Assembly: GCF_001518815.1 (NCBI RefSeq)
Contig: NZ_CP013987.1
Coordinates: forward strand, 2,688,501-2,752,500
Direction: 5' to 3'
DNA: 64,000 bases
DNA from: Pseudomonas oryzihabitans
GTDB lineage: Bacteria; Pseudomonadota; Gammaproteobacteria; Pseudomonadales; Pseudomonadaceae
Positions within the stretch are counted from its first letter, which is position 1, and every line of letters begins with the position of its first letter. Of this stretch, positions 34,435 through 44,531 are shown piece after piece. The notes below the pieces were generated by a model. The model did not search any database, was not told where the DNA came from, and saw only the letters and a program-made list of their open reading frames with translations. The translations under genes and the position numbers were made by a program.

Positions 34435-35328
34435 TTATTCCGGTACCCGGACGCGGCAGGCGGAAATCGCCAGGCCGGGTACCCCGGGATCAAGATGGAA
34501 GGTACGGCCGGCCAGGGGCTGGGCCAGGCGCGCACGGTCGTCGAGTCCCACGCAGGCGGTGGTCACCAGCAACTGCTCCAGACGCTCGCCATAGAAGGCG
34601 CAGGAAGTCACCCGCGCCACCGGGAAATCCAGCCAGTCGAGCAGGTGCCCCTGGGCATCCCAGCGACTCAGCCGAGCGCCGTCCCAGTGTGCGATCCACA
34701 GGGCGCCCTGGCTGTCCACCGCGAGCCCATCGGGCACGCCGGGCTGATCACCGAAGTCGATCAAGGTTCGCGTCCGACCGAGTTGGCCACTGCTGAGATC
34801 GAAATCGAAGGCCTGCACCCGGCGGGTGGGCGAATCGATGTAGTAGAAGGTACGGTTGTCCGGGCTCCAGCCCAGACCATTGGAGACGGTGACGCCGTCG
34901 AGCACCTGGTGCAGGCGGCCGTCGAGGTCGAGGCAATACAGTCGTCCACCGCCTGGCGCCTCGTCGAGCAGCGTCGTACCCAGCCAGAAGCGTCCCAGCG
35001 CATCGCACTTGCCATCATTGAAGCGATGCTGCGGCCCATGTACCGCCTGGGGCGGCGTCGTGATCCGCACCGGTTGCGAGGTACCGGCGGCGAGGCGCCA
35101 GATGCCATCGCTCAAGGCCAGCCAGATGGAGCCATCGACATGGGGAACGGCGCAGCCCAGCGGCCGCCCGAAGCCCAGGACATCGACCTCGGCGGACTGG
35201 TGCGGCGCCGCCCGCAACAGCCGGCCGGCGAGAATATCGACCCACAGTAGCGCCCGCTGCCGGGCGTCCCACACCGGCCCTTCGCCCAGCTCATCCTGGT
35301 GATCGAACAGACACTCAGGCTGCGCCAT
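34435..35328 (-). CDS. SMP-30/gluconolactonase family lactonase
   Basis: A 297-residue six-bladed beta-propeller lactonase. Typical blocks are LGEGPVWDARQRALLWVDI (metal Glu), HRFNDGKCDALGRFWLGT, GVTVSNGLGWSPDNRTFYYIDS and QPGVPDGLAVDSQGALW. Relatives hydrolyse glucono-, gulono-, galactono- or arabinolactones. Within this cluster it would open an aldonolactone before dehydrogenation or dehydration. The start overlaps the end of the MFS gene by 14 bp, and GGAG precedes ATG 35328. The exact lactone is unknown. Confidence 0.87.
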   Translation of the reverse strand: MAQPECLFDHQDELGEGPVWDARQRALLWVDILAGRLLRAAPHQSAEVDVLGFGRPLGCAVPHVDGSIWLALSDGIWRLAAGTSQPVRITTPPQAVHGPQHRFNDGKCDALGRFWLGTTLLDEAPGGGRLYCLDLDGRLHQVLDGVTVSNGLGWSPDNRTFYYIDSPTRRVQAFDFDLSSGQLGRTRTLIDFGDQPGVPDGLAVDSQGALWIAHWDGARLSRWDAQGHLLDWLDFPVARVTSCAFYGERLEQLLVTTACVGLDDRARLAQPLAGRTFHLDPGVPGLAISACRVRVPE

Positions 35329-36619
35329 GACCGGTCTCCTCCACGAAGCGCAGCGGAATCAGCACCAGCAGGCAGCTCAGCGCTAGCATGGCGTAGCTCC
35401 AGTGCCAGCCGAAATGCTCGATCACATAACCGGCCACCGGTCCTACCAGAAAGCCCGCGAGGCCTAGGCCGACCCCGATAAGCAGGCCCAGGCCACTGCC
35501 GGCCGCGCGTGGCGAAGAGTCCACCGCCAGCGAGTAGAGCACCACATAGGGCGAATTGCGGAACAGGCCCCAGGCCAGCAACAGGGTCCAGGCCATGGCG
35601 CGGCTGTCGATGAACATGCACAGGGCGACGCACACGGAGAAACCGACGGTCAGGATACCCAGGGCGAACTTGCGGCCGCGGCGGTCACTCAGGGTTCCCC
35701 AGAAGATCTGCCCTGCCCAGCCCACCAGGCCCGAGGCGCCCGAAATCACCGCGGCTTCGGCCAGCGTCAGGCCCAGCTGGCTGGTCAGCTGATAGGTCAG
35801 AAAGGTGGCCACGCCCATTTCGGTCCAGAGAAACAGGAAGTTCATCACCAGGCAGAGGCGCACATTGCGCTCGGCGAACGCCTGGCGCAGGTTGGTCAAC
35901 GGATTGCGCGAAACCGGCGCCGAAGCATCGACGGGAACCGTAAGGTGCGCCTGGCGAATCCAGGCATAGACCTGCTCCTCGTTGCGACGCCGCCCCAGGT
36001 ACAGCTGCAGCAGGATGATCGGCAGGCCGATAAGGGGAATCCACAGGAAGGTGGCGCGCCAATCGCCATTGGCCAGGATCAATCCCATCAATACCGGGCC
36101 GGCGAACTGGCCGAGCGGCATGCCGGTGTGATGGACACCCAGGGCGAAGCCGCGATTCTCCTTCTGCCAGAATTCGCTGGCGACCGCGATGTTGACCGGC
36201 TCCATGGCGCCGGTGCCGAGGCCCATGGTGAATCTCAGCACCTGCAAGGCGCCCAGCGAACGCGCATAGACGGTGGCGAAGGCCGAGCCTATGGTCAGCG
36301 CGCAGGCACCCACCCAGCTCCAGGCACGGCGATGGCCGGTGCCGACGCTATCGGCCAGCACCCCCACCACCAGGGCCCCGATCAGGGTACCGACAAAGCT
36401 CAGGGAACTGAGCCAGCCGCCCTGGGCGGCGTCCAGACCATACTCCTGCATGATCGCCGGCAGCACCGTCGGCAGGAGCTGGCGATCCACCGAAATCATC
36501 AGCATCGCCAGGGTAGTGACGCCCAGCATCTGCCAGGAGACCGGGTGAGCCCGGGGCAGCCAACCAGAGGCACGACCGGCAGGCGCCAGGGCGCCCGGCG
36601 CTTTGGTAGTGGATTTCAT
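35315..36619 (-). CDS. MFS transporter, sugar-acid cluster
   Basis: A 434-residue major facilitator with about 12 helices. It has ISVDRQLLPTVLPAIMQEYGL in helix 1 and the loop motif LSDRRGRKFALG after helix 8. I chose ATG 36619 (MKSTTKAPGAL) with GGGA upstream. An in-frame ATG at 36661 has no ribosome site. It is the first gene of the minus-strand unit MFS, lactonase, KDG kinase, manD and Zn dehydrogenase, and its promoter region carries the IclR-type palindromes. It probably imports a sugar acid or lactone distinct from the ExuT-like substrate. Confidence 0.83.
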   Translation of the reverse strand: MKSTTKAPGALAPAGRASGWLPRAHPVSWQMLGVTTLAMLMISVDRQLLPTVLPAIMQEYGLDAAQGGWLSSLSFVGTLIGALVVGVLADSVGTGHRRAWSWVGACALTIGSAFATVYARSLGALQVLRFTMGLGTGAMEPVNIAVASEFWQKENRGFALGVHHTGMPLGQFAGPVLMGLILANGDWRATFLWIPLIGLPIILLQLYLGRRRNEEQVYAWIRQAHLTVPVDASAPVSRNPLTNLRQAFAERNVRLCLVMNFLFLWTEMGVATFLTYQLTSQLGLTLAEAAVISGASGLVGWAGQIFWGTLSDRRGRKFALGILTVGFSVCVALCMFIDSRAMAWTLLLAWGLFRNSPYVVLYSLAVDSSPRAAGSGLGLLIGVGLGLAGFLVGPVAGYVIEHFGWHWSYAMLALSCLLVLIPLRFVEETGHGAA

Positions 36620-36699
36620 CGTAGCAGGTCCCGTTGTTGTTTTTGTCCGCTTCGCTGGCAACCGCCAGCGCTGGGATACCGACCCTTAGCAAAATTATG

Positions 36700-36714
36700 T
36701 GGAACGTTGTTCCA
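36700..36714. promoter_or_regulatory. IclR-type palindrome TGGAAC-N3-GTTCCA, site 1
   Basis: A perfect 6-bp inverted repeat around GTT, in the 181-bp region between the divergent MFS and IclR genes. Its near-copy lies 63 bases to the right (36763). The 15-bp length and the GAAC/GTTC arms fit operators of IclR family members such as KdgR. This site is the nearer one to the MFS operon. Confidence 0.65.
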
Positions 36715-36762
36715 TTCGCTAAATCCAGTGTCGCTGGCATTTCCCGCATCCGTCAATCAGAA

Positions 36763-36777
36763 TGGAACAGTGTTCCG
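36763..36777. promoter_or_regulatory. IclR-type palindrome TGGAAC-N3-GTTCCG, site 2
   Basis: The same 15-bp element as at 36700 with one end mismatch (G for A). It overlaps an in-frame ATG at 36762, which argues that the real IclR start is further in, at 36801. The two sites are 63 bp centre to centre, six helical turns, which would allow cooperative binding on one DNA face. Confidence 0.62.
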
Positions 36778-36800
36778 TCAACCAGACGACAGGCGGTCTT

Positions 36801-37583
36801 ATGGAAAAAACAGCGACGCTCGGCAACGACATGGTTAGCGCGGTCGGCCGCACCCTGGCGGTACTGGAGGCTCTTGGCGAGCGCGAGGATGACTGCGGCG
36901 TCTCCGAGCTGGCGCAGCAGCTCGGCCTGTCCAAGAGCACTGTTCACCGCTTCCTGCAGACGCTCAAGGCACTGGGCTATGTGGTCCAGGACACCGAGGA
37001 CCGCTACCGGCTGAGCGTCAAGCTGTTCGAGCTGGGGGCCCGCGCCCTGCCCCAGCTGGACTTGGTCCGTGAGGCCGAACCGGGGATGCGTCACCTCAAC
37101 GATCTCACCGGGGAAACCGTGCATCTCGGCATCTTCGACGAAGGCGCCATCGTCTACGTACACAAGCTCGATTCGCGCTACACCCTGCGCATGTATTCGC
37201 GCATCGGCCGCCGGGCGCCGTTGTATTGCACCGGGATCGGCAAGGTCCTGATGGCCTGGCGCCCGGAGGGCGAGGTCCGCCAGATTCTGGCCCAGGAAAC
37301 CTTTGTTCGCCGCACGCCTAATACCCTCGACAGCCTGGACGCCTACCTTGCGGAACTGGCGCGCGTCCGCGACTTGGGCTTTGCCGAGGACCACGAGGAA
37401 TTCGAGGACAACATGAGGTGCCTGGCCGCGCCGATCCGCGATCGTTTCGGCCAGGTCGTCGCCGGCCTGAGCGTGTCCTTTCCGTGCTTTCGCTTCCGTG
37501 AGGAACTCAAGGCCGACTACGTCCGGGAGATGCTCACCACCACGGCACGGATCTCCGCCCAGCTCGGTGCACCAGCGCGCTAG
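36801..37583 (+). CDS. IclR-family regulator of the hexuronate/aldonate cluster
   Basis: A 260-residue regulator. The N-terminal winged helix (about 15-75) includes GVSELAQQLGLSKSTVHRFLQTL, and a C-terminal IclR effector domain (about 85-255) includes HLGIFDEGAIVYVHKLDS and RRAPLYCTGIGKVLMAW. It is similar in build to KdgR, whose effector is KDG, the common intermediate of this cluster. ATG 36801 is chosen because AGGCGG precedes it and the upstream ATG 36762 lies inside an operator. It is divergent from the MFS-lactonase-kdgK-manD-dehydrogenase unit, which it probably represses. Confidence 0.87.
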   Translation: MEKTATLGNDMVSAVGRTLAVLEALGEREDDCGVSELAQQLGLSKSTVHRFLQTLKALGYVVQDTEDRYRLSVKLFELGARALPQLDLVREAEPGMRHLNDLTGETVHLGIFDEGAIVYVHKLDSRYTLRMYSRIGRRAPLYCTGIGKVLMAWRPEGEVRQILAQETFVRRTPNTLDSLDAYLAELARVRDLGFAEDHEEFEDNMRCLAAPIRDRFGQVVAGLSVSFPCFRFREELKADYVREMLTTTARISAQLGAPAR

Positions 37584-37775
37584 CGATTCCTGATCGTCCG
37601 GCGCATGCGGGTCGCCGGGCGCCCGCCGCCAGCACCCCGGCGTGACTTGGGCGGCCGTTCACCGCTGGTCCCCGCGCCCCGCTGGCGGTGCCTTCCAGTC
37701 CCATGGCTCTTCGCCAGACGGATGGCCATGCGGCTTGGGCCTTCTTAAGGTACCGCTAAGACACCCCCTATAGCG

Positions 37776-37791
37776 TGTGACGCACATCACA
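37776..37791. promoter_or_regulatory. CRP/Vfr-type site TGTGA-N6-TCACA
   Basis: A perfect match to the CRP half-sites TGTGA and TCACA with the standard 6-bp spacer (CGCACA). It lies 44 bases before the chemoreceptor start codon. In Pseudomonas the cognate protein would be Vfr. The short distance to the gene could mean either activation from a close promoter or repression. No gene on the other strand starts nearby. Confidence 0.6.
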
Positions 37792-37834
37792 AACCAATCC
37801 CACTGTCCAGCTGGGAATCTTCAAGGTGACTGTC

Positions 37835-39460
37835 ATGATGATGCGCACACTCAAGATGGGCCGCCGCTCGGCTCTGGCCTTCTCGATTATCGTAGCAATC
37901 GTCATCACGCTCGGCGCCATTGCCGTGACCCAGATGCACCTGCTGAGGCAGTCGGAAATCAAGGTGGAAACGGACTGGATGCCCAGTGTCCGCCAGGCCG
38001 GTGAGATGACCGCGGCGCTGCTCCGGCTCCGTCTCGAAAGCCTGCGCAGCCTTGGCACCCTTGATCCGGCGCTCAAACCGGAAATGGTCGATACCCTGGC
38101 CGATCTGCGCGGCCGCTTTTCCACCCAGGTCAAGGCCTATGCACGGCTGGTGTCCAGCGACGAAGAGCAGCAGCTCTACCAGACCGTGCAGAATGGCACC
38201 TCCGCCTATCTCGGCCAGCTGGACACCTTCGAGACCCTGTATCGGCGCGGCGACCTGCAGGGCGCCTCCGCGCTGGCCAATGGCAGCTTGCGCGCGGCGG
38301 CAGATCAGGTGCAGACGCAGATCGAAAACCTGGCTGCCCTGAACGACCGCGGAGCCACCGCCTCGGGGATCGAGGCGACCCAGATCTATAATCACGGCCT
38401 GGCCTGGACCATCGGCCTGATCGCTACCACCCTGCTGGTCACCGTGACGCTGGCGCTCCTGCTGACGCGCAGCATCACGCTCCCCATCAGCGAAGCGCTG
38501 CGCATCGCCCAACGGATCGCCAACAAGGATCTCTCCGAAGACATCCAGGTCGTAGGCCGTGACGAGGCTGCCGGCCTGCTGACCGCCCTGGCCGGCATGC
38601 AGGCCAATCTGCGCGACACCGTCGCGCACCTGGCGGACAGCTCCGGCCAGCTCGCCGCCGCGGCCGAGGAGATGACCGCGGTGATCGACGAGGGTAACCA
38701 TGGCCTGCTCAGGCAGAACGACGAGATCAGCCAGGTCGCCACGGCGGTGACGGAAATGAGCGCCGCCGTGGACGAGGTGGCGCGCCATGCCGAGGAAAGC
38801 GCCGGCGCGTCGCAACAGGGCAGCGCTCTTACCCGGGCCGGCCTGCAGCACGTCGGCTCCACCCTCGCCGCCATCGAGCGGCTGACCGCCCAGGTTGGTC
38901 AGAGCAGCGGCCAGATCCAGACCCTGTCTAGCCGGGTCCAGGACATCAGCAACGTCGTCGACGTCATCCGCGCCATCGCCGAGCAGACCAACCTGCTGGC
39001 CCTCAATGCCGCCATCGAGGCCGCCCGGGCAGGCGACCAGGGACGCGGCTTCGCCGTGGTGGCGGATGAGGTCAGGGCGCTGGCCCATCGTACCCAGCAG
39101 TCGACGCGAGAGATCGAGACGATGATCACCACCATCCAGCACGACTCCACGGAGGCGGTGAAGGCCATGCAGCAGAGCAGCCAGACGGCCGCCGCCTCCC
39201 TTGCCGTGGCCCGGGACGCCAACGGCGCGCTGCTGGCCATCGCCGAGGCCATGGGCGGCATCGACGAACGCAGTGCCCTGATCGCCACGGCCGCCGAAGA
39301 ACAGGCGCTGGTCGCCAAGGACATCGACCGCGGCCTGATCAGCATCAAGGACCTGTCCGATCAGAGCGCCGCCGGCGCAAGTCAGACCTCCGGGGCCAGC
39401 AACGAGGTCTCGCGCCTGGCCGCGGGCCTCAAGCTGGTGGTGGCCGAGTTCGTGATCTAG
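37835..39460 (+). CDS. Methyl-accepting chemotaxis protein
   Basis: A 541-residue chemoreceptor. A first membrane helix (about 10-32, [19 protein letters not shown]) is followed by a periplasmic four-helix-type sensor to about 185, then a second helix ([22 protein letters not shown]), a HAMP domain, and a signalling domain with the conserved tip [20 protein letters not shown]. There is no CheR-docking pentapeptide at the C-terminus (it ends in AEFVI). Start: of three adjacent ATGs, 37835 has AAGGTG six bases upstream. Ligand unknown. It stands alone behind a CRP/Vfr-like site, beside the sugar-acid cluster, but co-function is only a guess. Confidence 0.92.
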   Translation: MMMRTLKMGRRSALAFSIIVAIVITLGAIAVTQMHLLRQSEIKVETDWMPSVRQAGEMTAALLRLRLESLRSLGTLDPALKPEMVDTLADLRGRFSTQVKAYARLVSSDEEQQLYQTVQNGTSAYLGQLDTFETLYRRGDLQGASALANGSLRAAADQVQTQIENLAALNDRGATASGIEATQIYNHGLAWTIGLIATTLLVTVTLALLLTRSITLPISEALRIAQRIANKDLSEDIQVVGRDEAAGLLTALAGMQANLRDTVAHLADSSGQLAAAAEEMTAVIDEGNHGLLRQNDEISQVATAVTEMSAAVDEVARHAEESAGASQQGSALTRAGLQHVGSTLAAIERLTAQVGQSSGQIQTLSSRVQDISNVVDVIRAIAEQTNLLALNAAIEAARAGDQGRGFAVVADEVRALAHRTQQSTREIETMITTIQHDSTEAVKAMQQSSQTAAASLAVARDANGALLAIAEAMGGIDERSALIATAAEEQALVAKDIDRGLISIKDLSDQSAAGASQTSGASNEVSRLAAGLKLVVAEFVI

Positions 39461-39497
39461 CCAGTGGACTCAAGGTCCCCTGAGGTACCGCCCTGGA

Positions 39498-40421
39498 TTA
39501 GCGCAACCCGCCAAAGCGCCGATAGAAGCCGTCGTTCATCTCCGGCAGCGGACCATCGGCGGTTTCCAACACCTGGGCCAGGTAACCTTCAGCCGGTAGC
39601 GCGGTGAGTCGATAGAGGTTGCGACAGAGTTGCCGGGCCGCACGGCCTTCCCAGTCGGCAGGCAGCAATTCGTCTGGCAGCTGGGGATCGCGCAGGACCA
39701 GCTTGCGGTACTCGTGGATCAGCAGCAGTCGCACCAGAAAGCATTCCTGGGCATCGAGCGCGGTCTTCTCGTTCAGCGCCTGCCACAGGGGCCGGAACAG
39801 GGCGATGAATTCGCGGTAGTGCTCACCCAGTTCGTCCAGCCGCCAGCTGTCCCGCACCTGCAGGCGCATGGCCTTGGACGCCAGCACCTCCTGGCCACGA
39901 GTCTCGAAGATGAGGCTGTCGTCCAGCACGCCCAGCTCCTTGAGGGTGGTCGTGACATCGGCGCGGTCGCTGCGCGGACAGGCCAGGGTATTGGCCGCCA
40001 GCGCCCCGAAGCCCTGCCACTCCAGCTCTTCGCGGACGCGCTTGCGCTGCTCGGCGGGAACCTGCGACAGCAACACCATCAGCCAGGTACCGTCCCACGC
40101 CGCGGGCGCCCCGCTGTAGACGCGCTTGAAGGCCTTCTCGAAGCGGCGCCGCCCGGAGCCAGTGAGGCTGTAGTAGCTACGACGGCCGACTTTCTCCGCG
40201 ATCAGCCACTCTTCCTTGGCCAGCCGAAAGACCGAGGTGCGCACCAGGCGTTCGTTGATGCCCATGGGTTCGAGCAGGGTGAAGAGGCTGCCGAGCCAGA
40301 CCGTGCCACCGTGGGGCTCGATCACATCGCCATAGAGGGTAATGATCAGCGAACTGGCGCGGACGGGACCGTTCTGCTGGAAGCGGGCGATCAGTTGATC
40401 GAGTTGCGGCTGACTGCTCAT
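39498..40421 (-). CDS. paaX: Phenylacetate pathway repressor PaaX
   Basis: A 307-residue GntR-like repressor of the PaaX family, which responds to phenylacetyl-CoA. The N-terminal winged helix (about 1-90) shows VRASSLIITLYGDVIEPHGG and LGSLFTLLEPMGINERLVRTSVFRLAKEEWL. The middle and C-terminal domains have the family WDGTWLMVLL and QAFLVRLLLIHEYRK-like blocks. ATG 40421 gives the usual length. The in-frame ATG at 40433 is an alternative. It sits downstream of paaY on the minus strand, apart from the catabolic genes, and converges with the chemoreceptor gene. Confidence 0.92.
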   Translation of the reverse strand: MSSQPQLDQLIARFQQNGPVRASSLIITLYGDVIEPHGGTVWLGSLFTLLEPMGINERLVRTSVFRLAKEEWLIAEKVGRRSYYSLTGSGRRRFEKAFKRVYSGAPAAWDGTWLMVLLSQVPAEQRKRVREELEWQGFGALAANTLACPRSDRADVTTTLKELGVLDDSLIFETRGQEVLASKAMRLQVRDSWRLDELGEHYREFIALFRPLWQALNEKTALDAQECFLVRLLLIHEYRKLVLRDPQLPDELLPADWEGRAARQLCRNLYRLTALPAEGYLAQVLETADGPLPEMNDGFYRRFGGLR

Positions 40422-40497
40422 GGGCGAATGCATGGAAAAGGAGCCGCGACTATACCCGCGCGGCCGCGGCGCTGACCACGCCCCTCCGCAGGGCTGT

Positions 40498-41097
40498 TCA
40501 GGACAACGAAGGCGTCTTGGGGCGGAAACCGGCATCCACCTGCCGCGGCCGATTCGCCTCCACCGCCGTCAGGGGCGCACACTCCGCCAATCCCTGCCGG
40601 CAACGCTGTGCCAGCAACTGGTATTCCGCCGTGCCCCGCTGCTTCCAAGCCAGCTCTTCGGCGCTCAGGGTGCGCACCACCTTGGCCGGCGAGCCCATCA
40701 CCACGCTTAGCGGCGGGCACTCGAAGCCAGCCTTGACGAAGGCGGTGGCCGCTACCAGGCAGCGCTCGCCGATCCGCGCGTTGTCCATGACCACGGCGTT
40801 CATGCCTACCAGGCTGTCCGCGCCGATATGGCAGCCATGGAGCACGGCGCCATGACCGATATGGCCGTTCGACCCCACCACGGTGTCACTGGCGGGAAAG
40901 CCGTGCAGAACGCAGGTGTCCTGAACATTGGCGCCCTCCTCCAGCAGGATTCGCCCAAAGTCGCCCCGCAAGGCGGCCAGGGGGCCGACATAGCACCCCG
41001 GTCCGACGATGACGTCGCCGATCAGTACGGCGGTGGGGTGCACGAAGGCACTGGGATCCACGACCGGCACCAGGCCGTCGAGTCGGTAACAAGGCAT
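40498..41097 (-). CDS. paaY: PaaY hexapeptide-repeat thioesterase
   Basis: A 199-residue left-handed beta-helix protein. Hexapeptide repeats ([23 protein letters not shown] and following) span about residues 18-150. The zinc His residues lie in [15 protein letters not shown]. PaaY is known as a hotdog-independent thioesterase that rescues dead-end CoA adducts formed during phenylacetate ring opening. GAGGAG stands before ATG 41097. The frame is open to 41280, but that part runs through the promoter region. It is transcribed with paaX and divergent from paaF. Confidence 0.92.
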   Translation of the reverse strand: MPCYRLDGLVPVVDPSAFVHPTAVLIGDVIVGPGCYVGPLAALRGDFGRILLEEGANVQDTCVLHGFPASDTVVGSNGHIGHGAVLHGCHIGADSLVGMNAVVMDNARIGERCLVAATAFVKAGFECPPLSVVMGSPAKVVRTLSAEELAWKQRGTAEYQLLAQRCRQGLAECAPLTAVEANRPRQVDAGFRPKTPSLS

Positions 41098-41414
41098 CTG
41101 GCGATCTCCTCTACGCGGCCGCCCTGGCAAGCCGACTGAACGAAACACGCGGCAGCCTCGCCAGACAGGGCTGCACTCAAGGGCTGGCAAGGGACGACGG
41201 TAGGTCAGGCCCAAGGTCCCTCGGCCATCCCACCCTGACGAACACAACCAATACGCCAAAGAGACACAAATTAAAACCATAACGTTGATTATTTGTATCG
41301 GTTAGTGCCTATACTGAAGCTGTCGAGTGCCCGTTCCAGCACGAGACCCTGCTGCAGAACCAGAACAACACCAAGACGCCGGCCCTGAGCCGCGCCTGCT
41401 GCAAAGGAGTGTCC
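41098..41414. other. Divergent regulatory region paaY / paaF
   Basis: This is 317 bases with no gene. The right part (41260-41330) turns AT-rich and holds the motif at 41292. TTGATT (41284-41289) and TATACT (41309-41314) are recognisable promoter-like boxes, but they stand 19 bases apart, wider than usual. Transcription of the large paa operon most likely starts near 41320. Confidence 0.5.
41292..41305 (+). promoter_or_regulatory. Shared paa promoter motif, copy 1
   Basis: TTTGTATCGGTTAG occurs here and, with a single G-to-T change, at 46612 before paaA. Both copies lie in short AT-rich stretches 55-110 bases before the first gene of a paa run. The motif is a candidate PaaX operator or part of a PaaX-controlled promoter. 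GTAT (41295) also has a matching ATAC at 41311. Confidence 0.5.
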
Positions 41415-42188
<774 letters not shown>

Positions 42189-42220
42189 GCCCTTTCCGCC
42201 TCTGCCCTGGAGCCAGTCCC

Positions 42221-43012
42221 ATGACCTTCGAACACCTGCTGTTCTCCGTCGAAGACGGCGTCGCCCTGCTCAGCCTGAATCGGCCGGAGCAGCTCAACAG
42301 CTTCACCCCGCCGATGCACCTGGAGCTGCGCGAGGCCCTCAAGCAGGTGCGCCAGACGCCCGAGGTGCGGGTGCTGCTGCTGACCGGTGAAGGGCGCGGC
42401 TTCTGCGCCGGCCAGGATCTCTCCGATCGCAATGTGGCACCCGAGGCGGCGATGCCAGATCTCGGCGCCTCCATCGAGACCTACTACAACCCCCTGATCC
42501 GCGCCCTGCGCGACTTGCCCATGCCGGTCATCTGCGCCGTGAACGGCGTGGCCGCCGGCGCCGGGGCCAATATCCCCCTGGCCTGCGACCTGGTCCTGGC
42601 CGCACGCTCGGCGAGTTTCATCCAGGCCTTCTGCAAGATCGGCCTGATCCCCGACTCGGGCGGCACCTGGATGCTGCCACGCCTCATCGGCATGGCCCGC
42701 GCCAAGGCGCTCGCCCTGCTGGGTGAACGTCTCACCGCCGAACAGGCCGCCGACTGGGGGCTGATCTACCGGGTGGTGGACGACGCCGAACTGCGCAGCG
42801 AAGCCCTCAAGCTTGCCCGCCATCTCGCGACCCAGCCCACGGCCGGACTGGCGCTGATCAAGCGCAGCCTGAACGCCAGTTTCGACAATAGTTTCGACGA
42901 GCAACTGGACCTGGAGCGCGACCTGCAACGCCTGGCCGGGCGCAGCGACGACTATCGTGAGGGTGTCAGCGCCTTCATGGCCAAGCGCTCCCCCACCTTC
43001 AGGGGCCGCTGA
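42221..43012 (+). CDS. paaG: Ring-1,2-epoxyphenylacetyl-CoA isomerase PaaG
   Basis: A 263-residue crotonase-superfamily isomerase that turns the epoxide made by PaaABCE into oxepin-CoA. It has [12 protein letters not shown] (the PaaG-type AGQD instead of AGAD) and the acid residue in [12 protein letters not shown], with Asp where hydratases have Glu. It ends RSPTFRGR like other PaaG proteins. The stop at 43012 is followed two bases later by the paaH start, so translation is coupled. Confidence 0.94.
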   Translation: MTFEHLLFSVEDGVALLSLNRPEQLNSFTPPMHLELREALKQVRQTPEVRVLLLTGEGRGFCAGQDLSDRNVAPEAAMPDLGASIETYYNPLIRALRDLPMPVICAVNGVAAGAGANIPLACDLVLAARSASFIQAFCKIGLIPDSGGTWMLPRLIGMARAKALALLGERLTAEQAADWGLIYRVVDDAELRSEALKLARHLATQPTAGLALIKRSLNASFDNSFDEQLDLERDLQRLAGRSDDYREGVSAFMAKRSPTFRGR

Positions 43013-43013
43013 G

Positions 43014-44531
43014 ATGGTTGCCTTGCCAGAGACAGCGCGGATCGCGGTCATCGGCGCCGGGGCCATGGGCGCCGGCATCGCCCAGGTCGCGGCCCAGGCC
43101 GGCCACGAGGTGCAGCTCTACGACAACCGCCCCGGCGCCGCTGTCCGGGCCATCGATGGCATCGCCTGGCAACTCGGTCGGCTGGTGGAAAAGGGCAAGC
43201 TGGAGGGCGCCACGCGCGACGCCATCCTCAGTCGCCTGCGGCCCGCGGTGTCCCTCGACGCCCTGGCCGAGGTCAGCCTAGTGATCGAAGCCATCGTCGA
43301 GGACCTCGCGGTCAAAGGCGCGCTCTTCGCGCAACTCGAAGCCCTCTGCGCCCCTGACTGCATCCTCGCCAGCAACACCTCTTCGCTGTCCATCACGGCG
43401 CTGGCTGCGGGCCTCGAGCGACCCGAGCGGCTGGCCGGCCTGCACTTCTTCAATCCCGCGCCGCTGATGGCGCTGGTCGAGGTGGTCAGCGGCCTGGCCA
43501 CCGACGCGGCGGTGGTGGAGACGCTGCTGGCCACCGCCCGTCGCTGGGGCAAGCGCCCGGTCCGCACCCGCTCAACCCCCGGTTTCATCGTCAATCGCGT
43601 CGCCCGCCCCTTCTATGCCGAGAGCCTGCGCCTGCTGCAGGAAGGCGCCGCCAGCTGCGCCTCGCTGGATGCGCTGCTGCGTGAGGCCGGTGGCTTCCGC
43701 ATGGGCGCCTTCGAGCTGACCGACCTCATCGGCCAGGACATCAACTATGCCGTCACCTGCTCGGTGTTCAACGCCTATCACGGTGATCCGCGCTTTCGGC
43801 CCTCGCTGATCCAGAAGGAGCTGGTCGATGCCGGCCGCCTGGGCCGCAAGAGCGGCCAGGGCTTCTATGACTATCGCGAAGGCGCGACCCGTCCGGCTCC
43901 AACCGAATTGGAAAGCGCCGCCACCGTCGACGGCTGCGTGCTGGAAGGCGACCTCGGCGTGGCCCGGTCATTGGTGCAGCGCCTGCGGGCCACGGGGATC
44001 GCCGTCACCGAGCGGGCCGGTAGCGGCCTGTTGCGAGTGGGCGATGCGGTACTGGCCCTGAGCGACGGGCGCCTGGCGAGCGAGCGCGCCCGGCAAGAGG
44101 GCCTGCGCAATCTGGTCCTGTTCGATCTGGCGCTGGACTACGGCACGGCTAGCCGCCTGGCCATCAGCTGGGCAGCCGACACCACCCCCCTGGCCCGTGA
44201 TCAGGCCGTCGCCCTGTTGCGCCACGCCGGCCTCAAGGTCACACCGATCCGCGACCTGCCCGGTCTGCCGGTGCTACGCACGGTGGCGATGCTGGCCAAT
44301 GAAGCGGCCGATGCCGTCCTGCATCAGGTGGCGTCCGCCGCGGACGTGGATCTCGCCCTTTGCGCTGGCGTCAATTACCCACTTGGGCCACTGGCCTGGG
44401 CGGAGGCGATCGGCCTGGGACTGGTACTGACCACCCTGGAAAACCTGCAGCGCAGCTATGGTGAGGATAGGTATCGACCCTCGCTGCTGTTGCGCCGAAC
44501 CCTGGCCGAAGGAGGTCGCCTGCATGAATGA
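43014..44531 (+). CDS. paaH: 3-hydroxyadipyl-CoA dehydrogenase PaaH
   Basis: A 505-residue 3-hydroxyacyl-CoA dehydrogenase. The NAD-binding motif is [14 protein letters not shown] (about 10-23). The catalytic His is in [15 protein letters not shown]. It has two helical C-terminal 3HCDH domains rather than one, as usual for PaaH. ATG 43014 gives [14 protein letters not shown]. It converts 3-hydroxyadipyl-CoA to 3-oxoadipyl-CoA. The stop overlaps the paaI start (ATGAATGA). The thiolase gene paaJ, which would be expected to follow in the pathway, is missing here. Confidence 0.94.
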   Translation: MVALPETARIAVIGAGAMGAGIAQVAAQAGHEVQLYDNRPGAAVRAIDGIAWQLGRLVEKGKLEGATRDAILSRLRPAVSLDALAEVSLVIEAIVEDLAVKGALFAQLEALCAPDCILASNTSSLSITALAAGLERPERLAGLHFFNPAPLMALVEVVSGLATDAAVVETLLATARRWGKRPVRTRSTPGFIVNRVARPFYAESLRLLQEGAASCASLDALLREAGGFRMGAFELTDLIGQDINYAVTCSVFNAYHGDPRFRPSLIQKELVDAGRLGRKSGQGFYDYREGATRPAPTELESAATVDGCVLEGDLGVARSLVQRLRATGIAVTERAGSGLLRVGDAVLALSDGRLASERARQEGLRNLVLFDLALDYGTASRLAISWAADTTPLARDQAVALLRHAGLKVTPIRDLPGLPVLRTVAMLANEAADAVLHQVASAADVDLALCAGVNYPLGPLAWAEAIGLGLVLTTLENLQRSYGEDRYRPSLLLRRTLAEGGRLHE

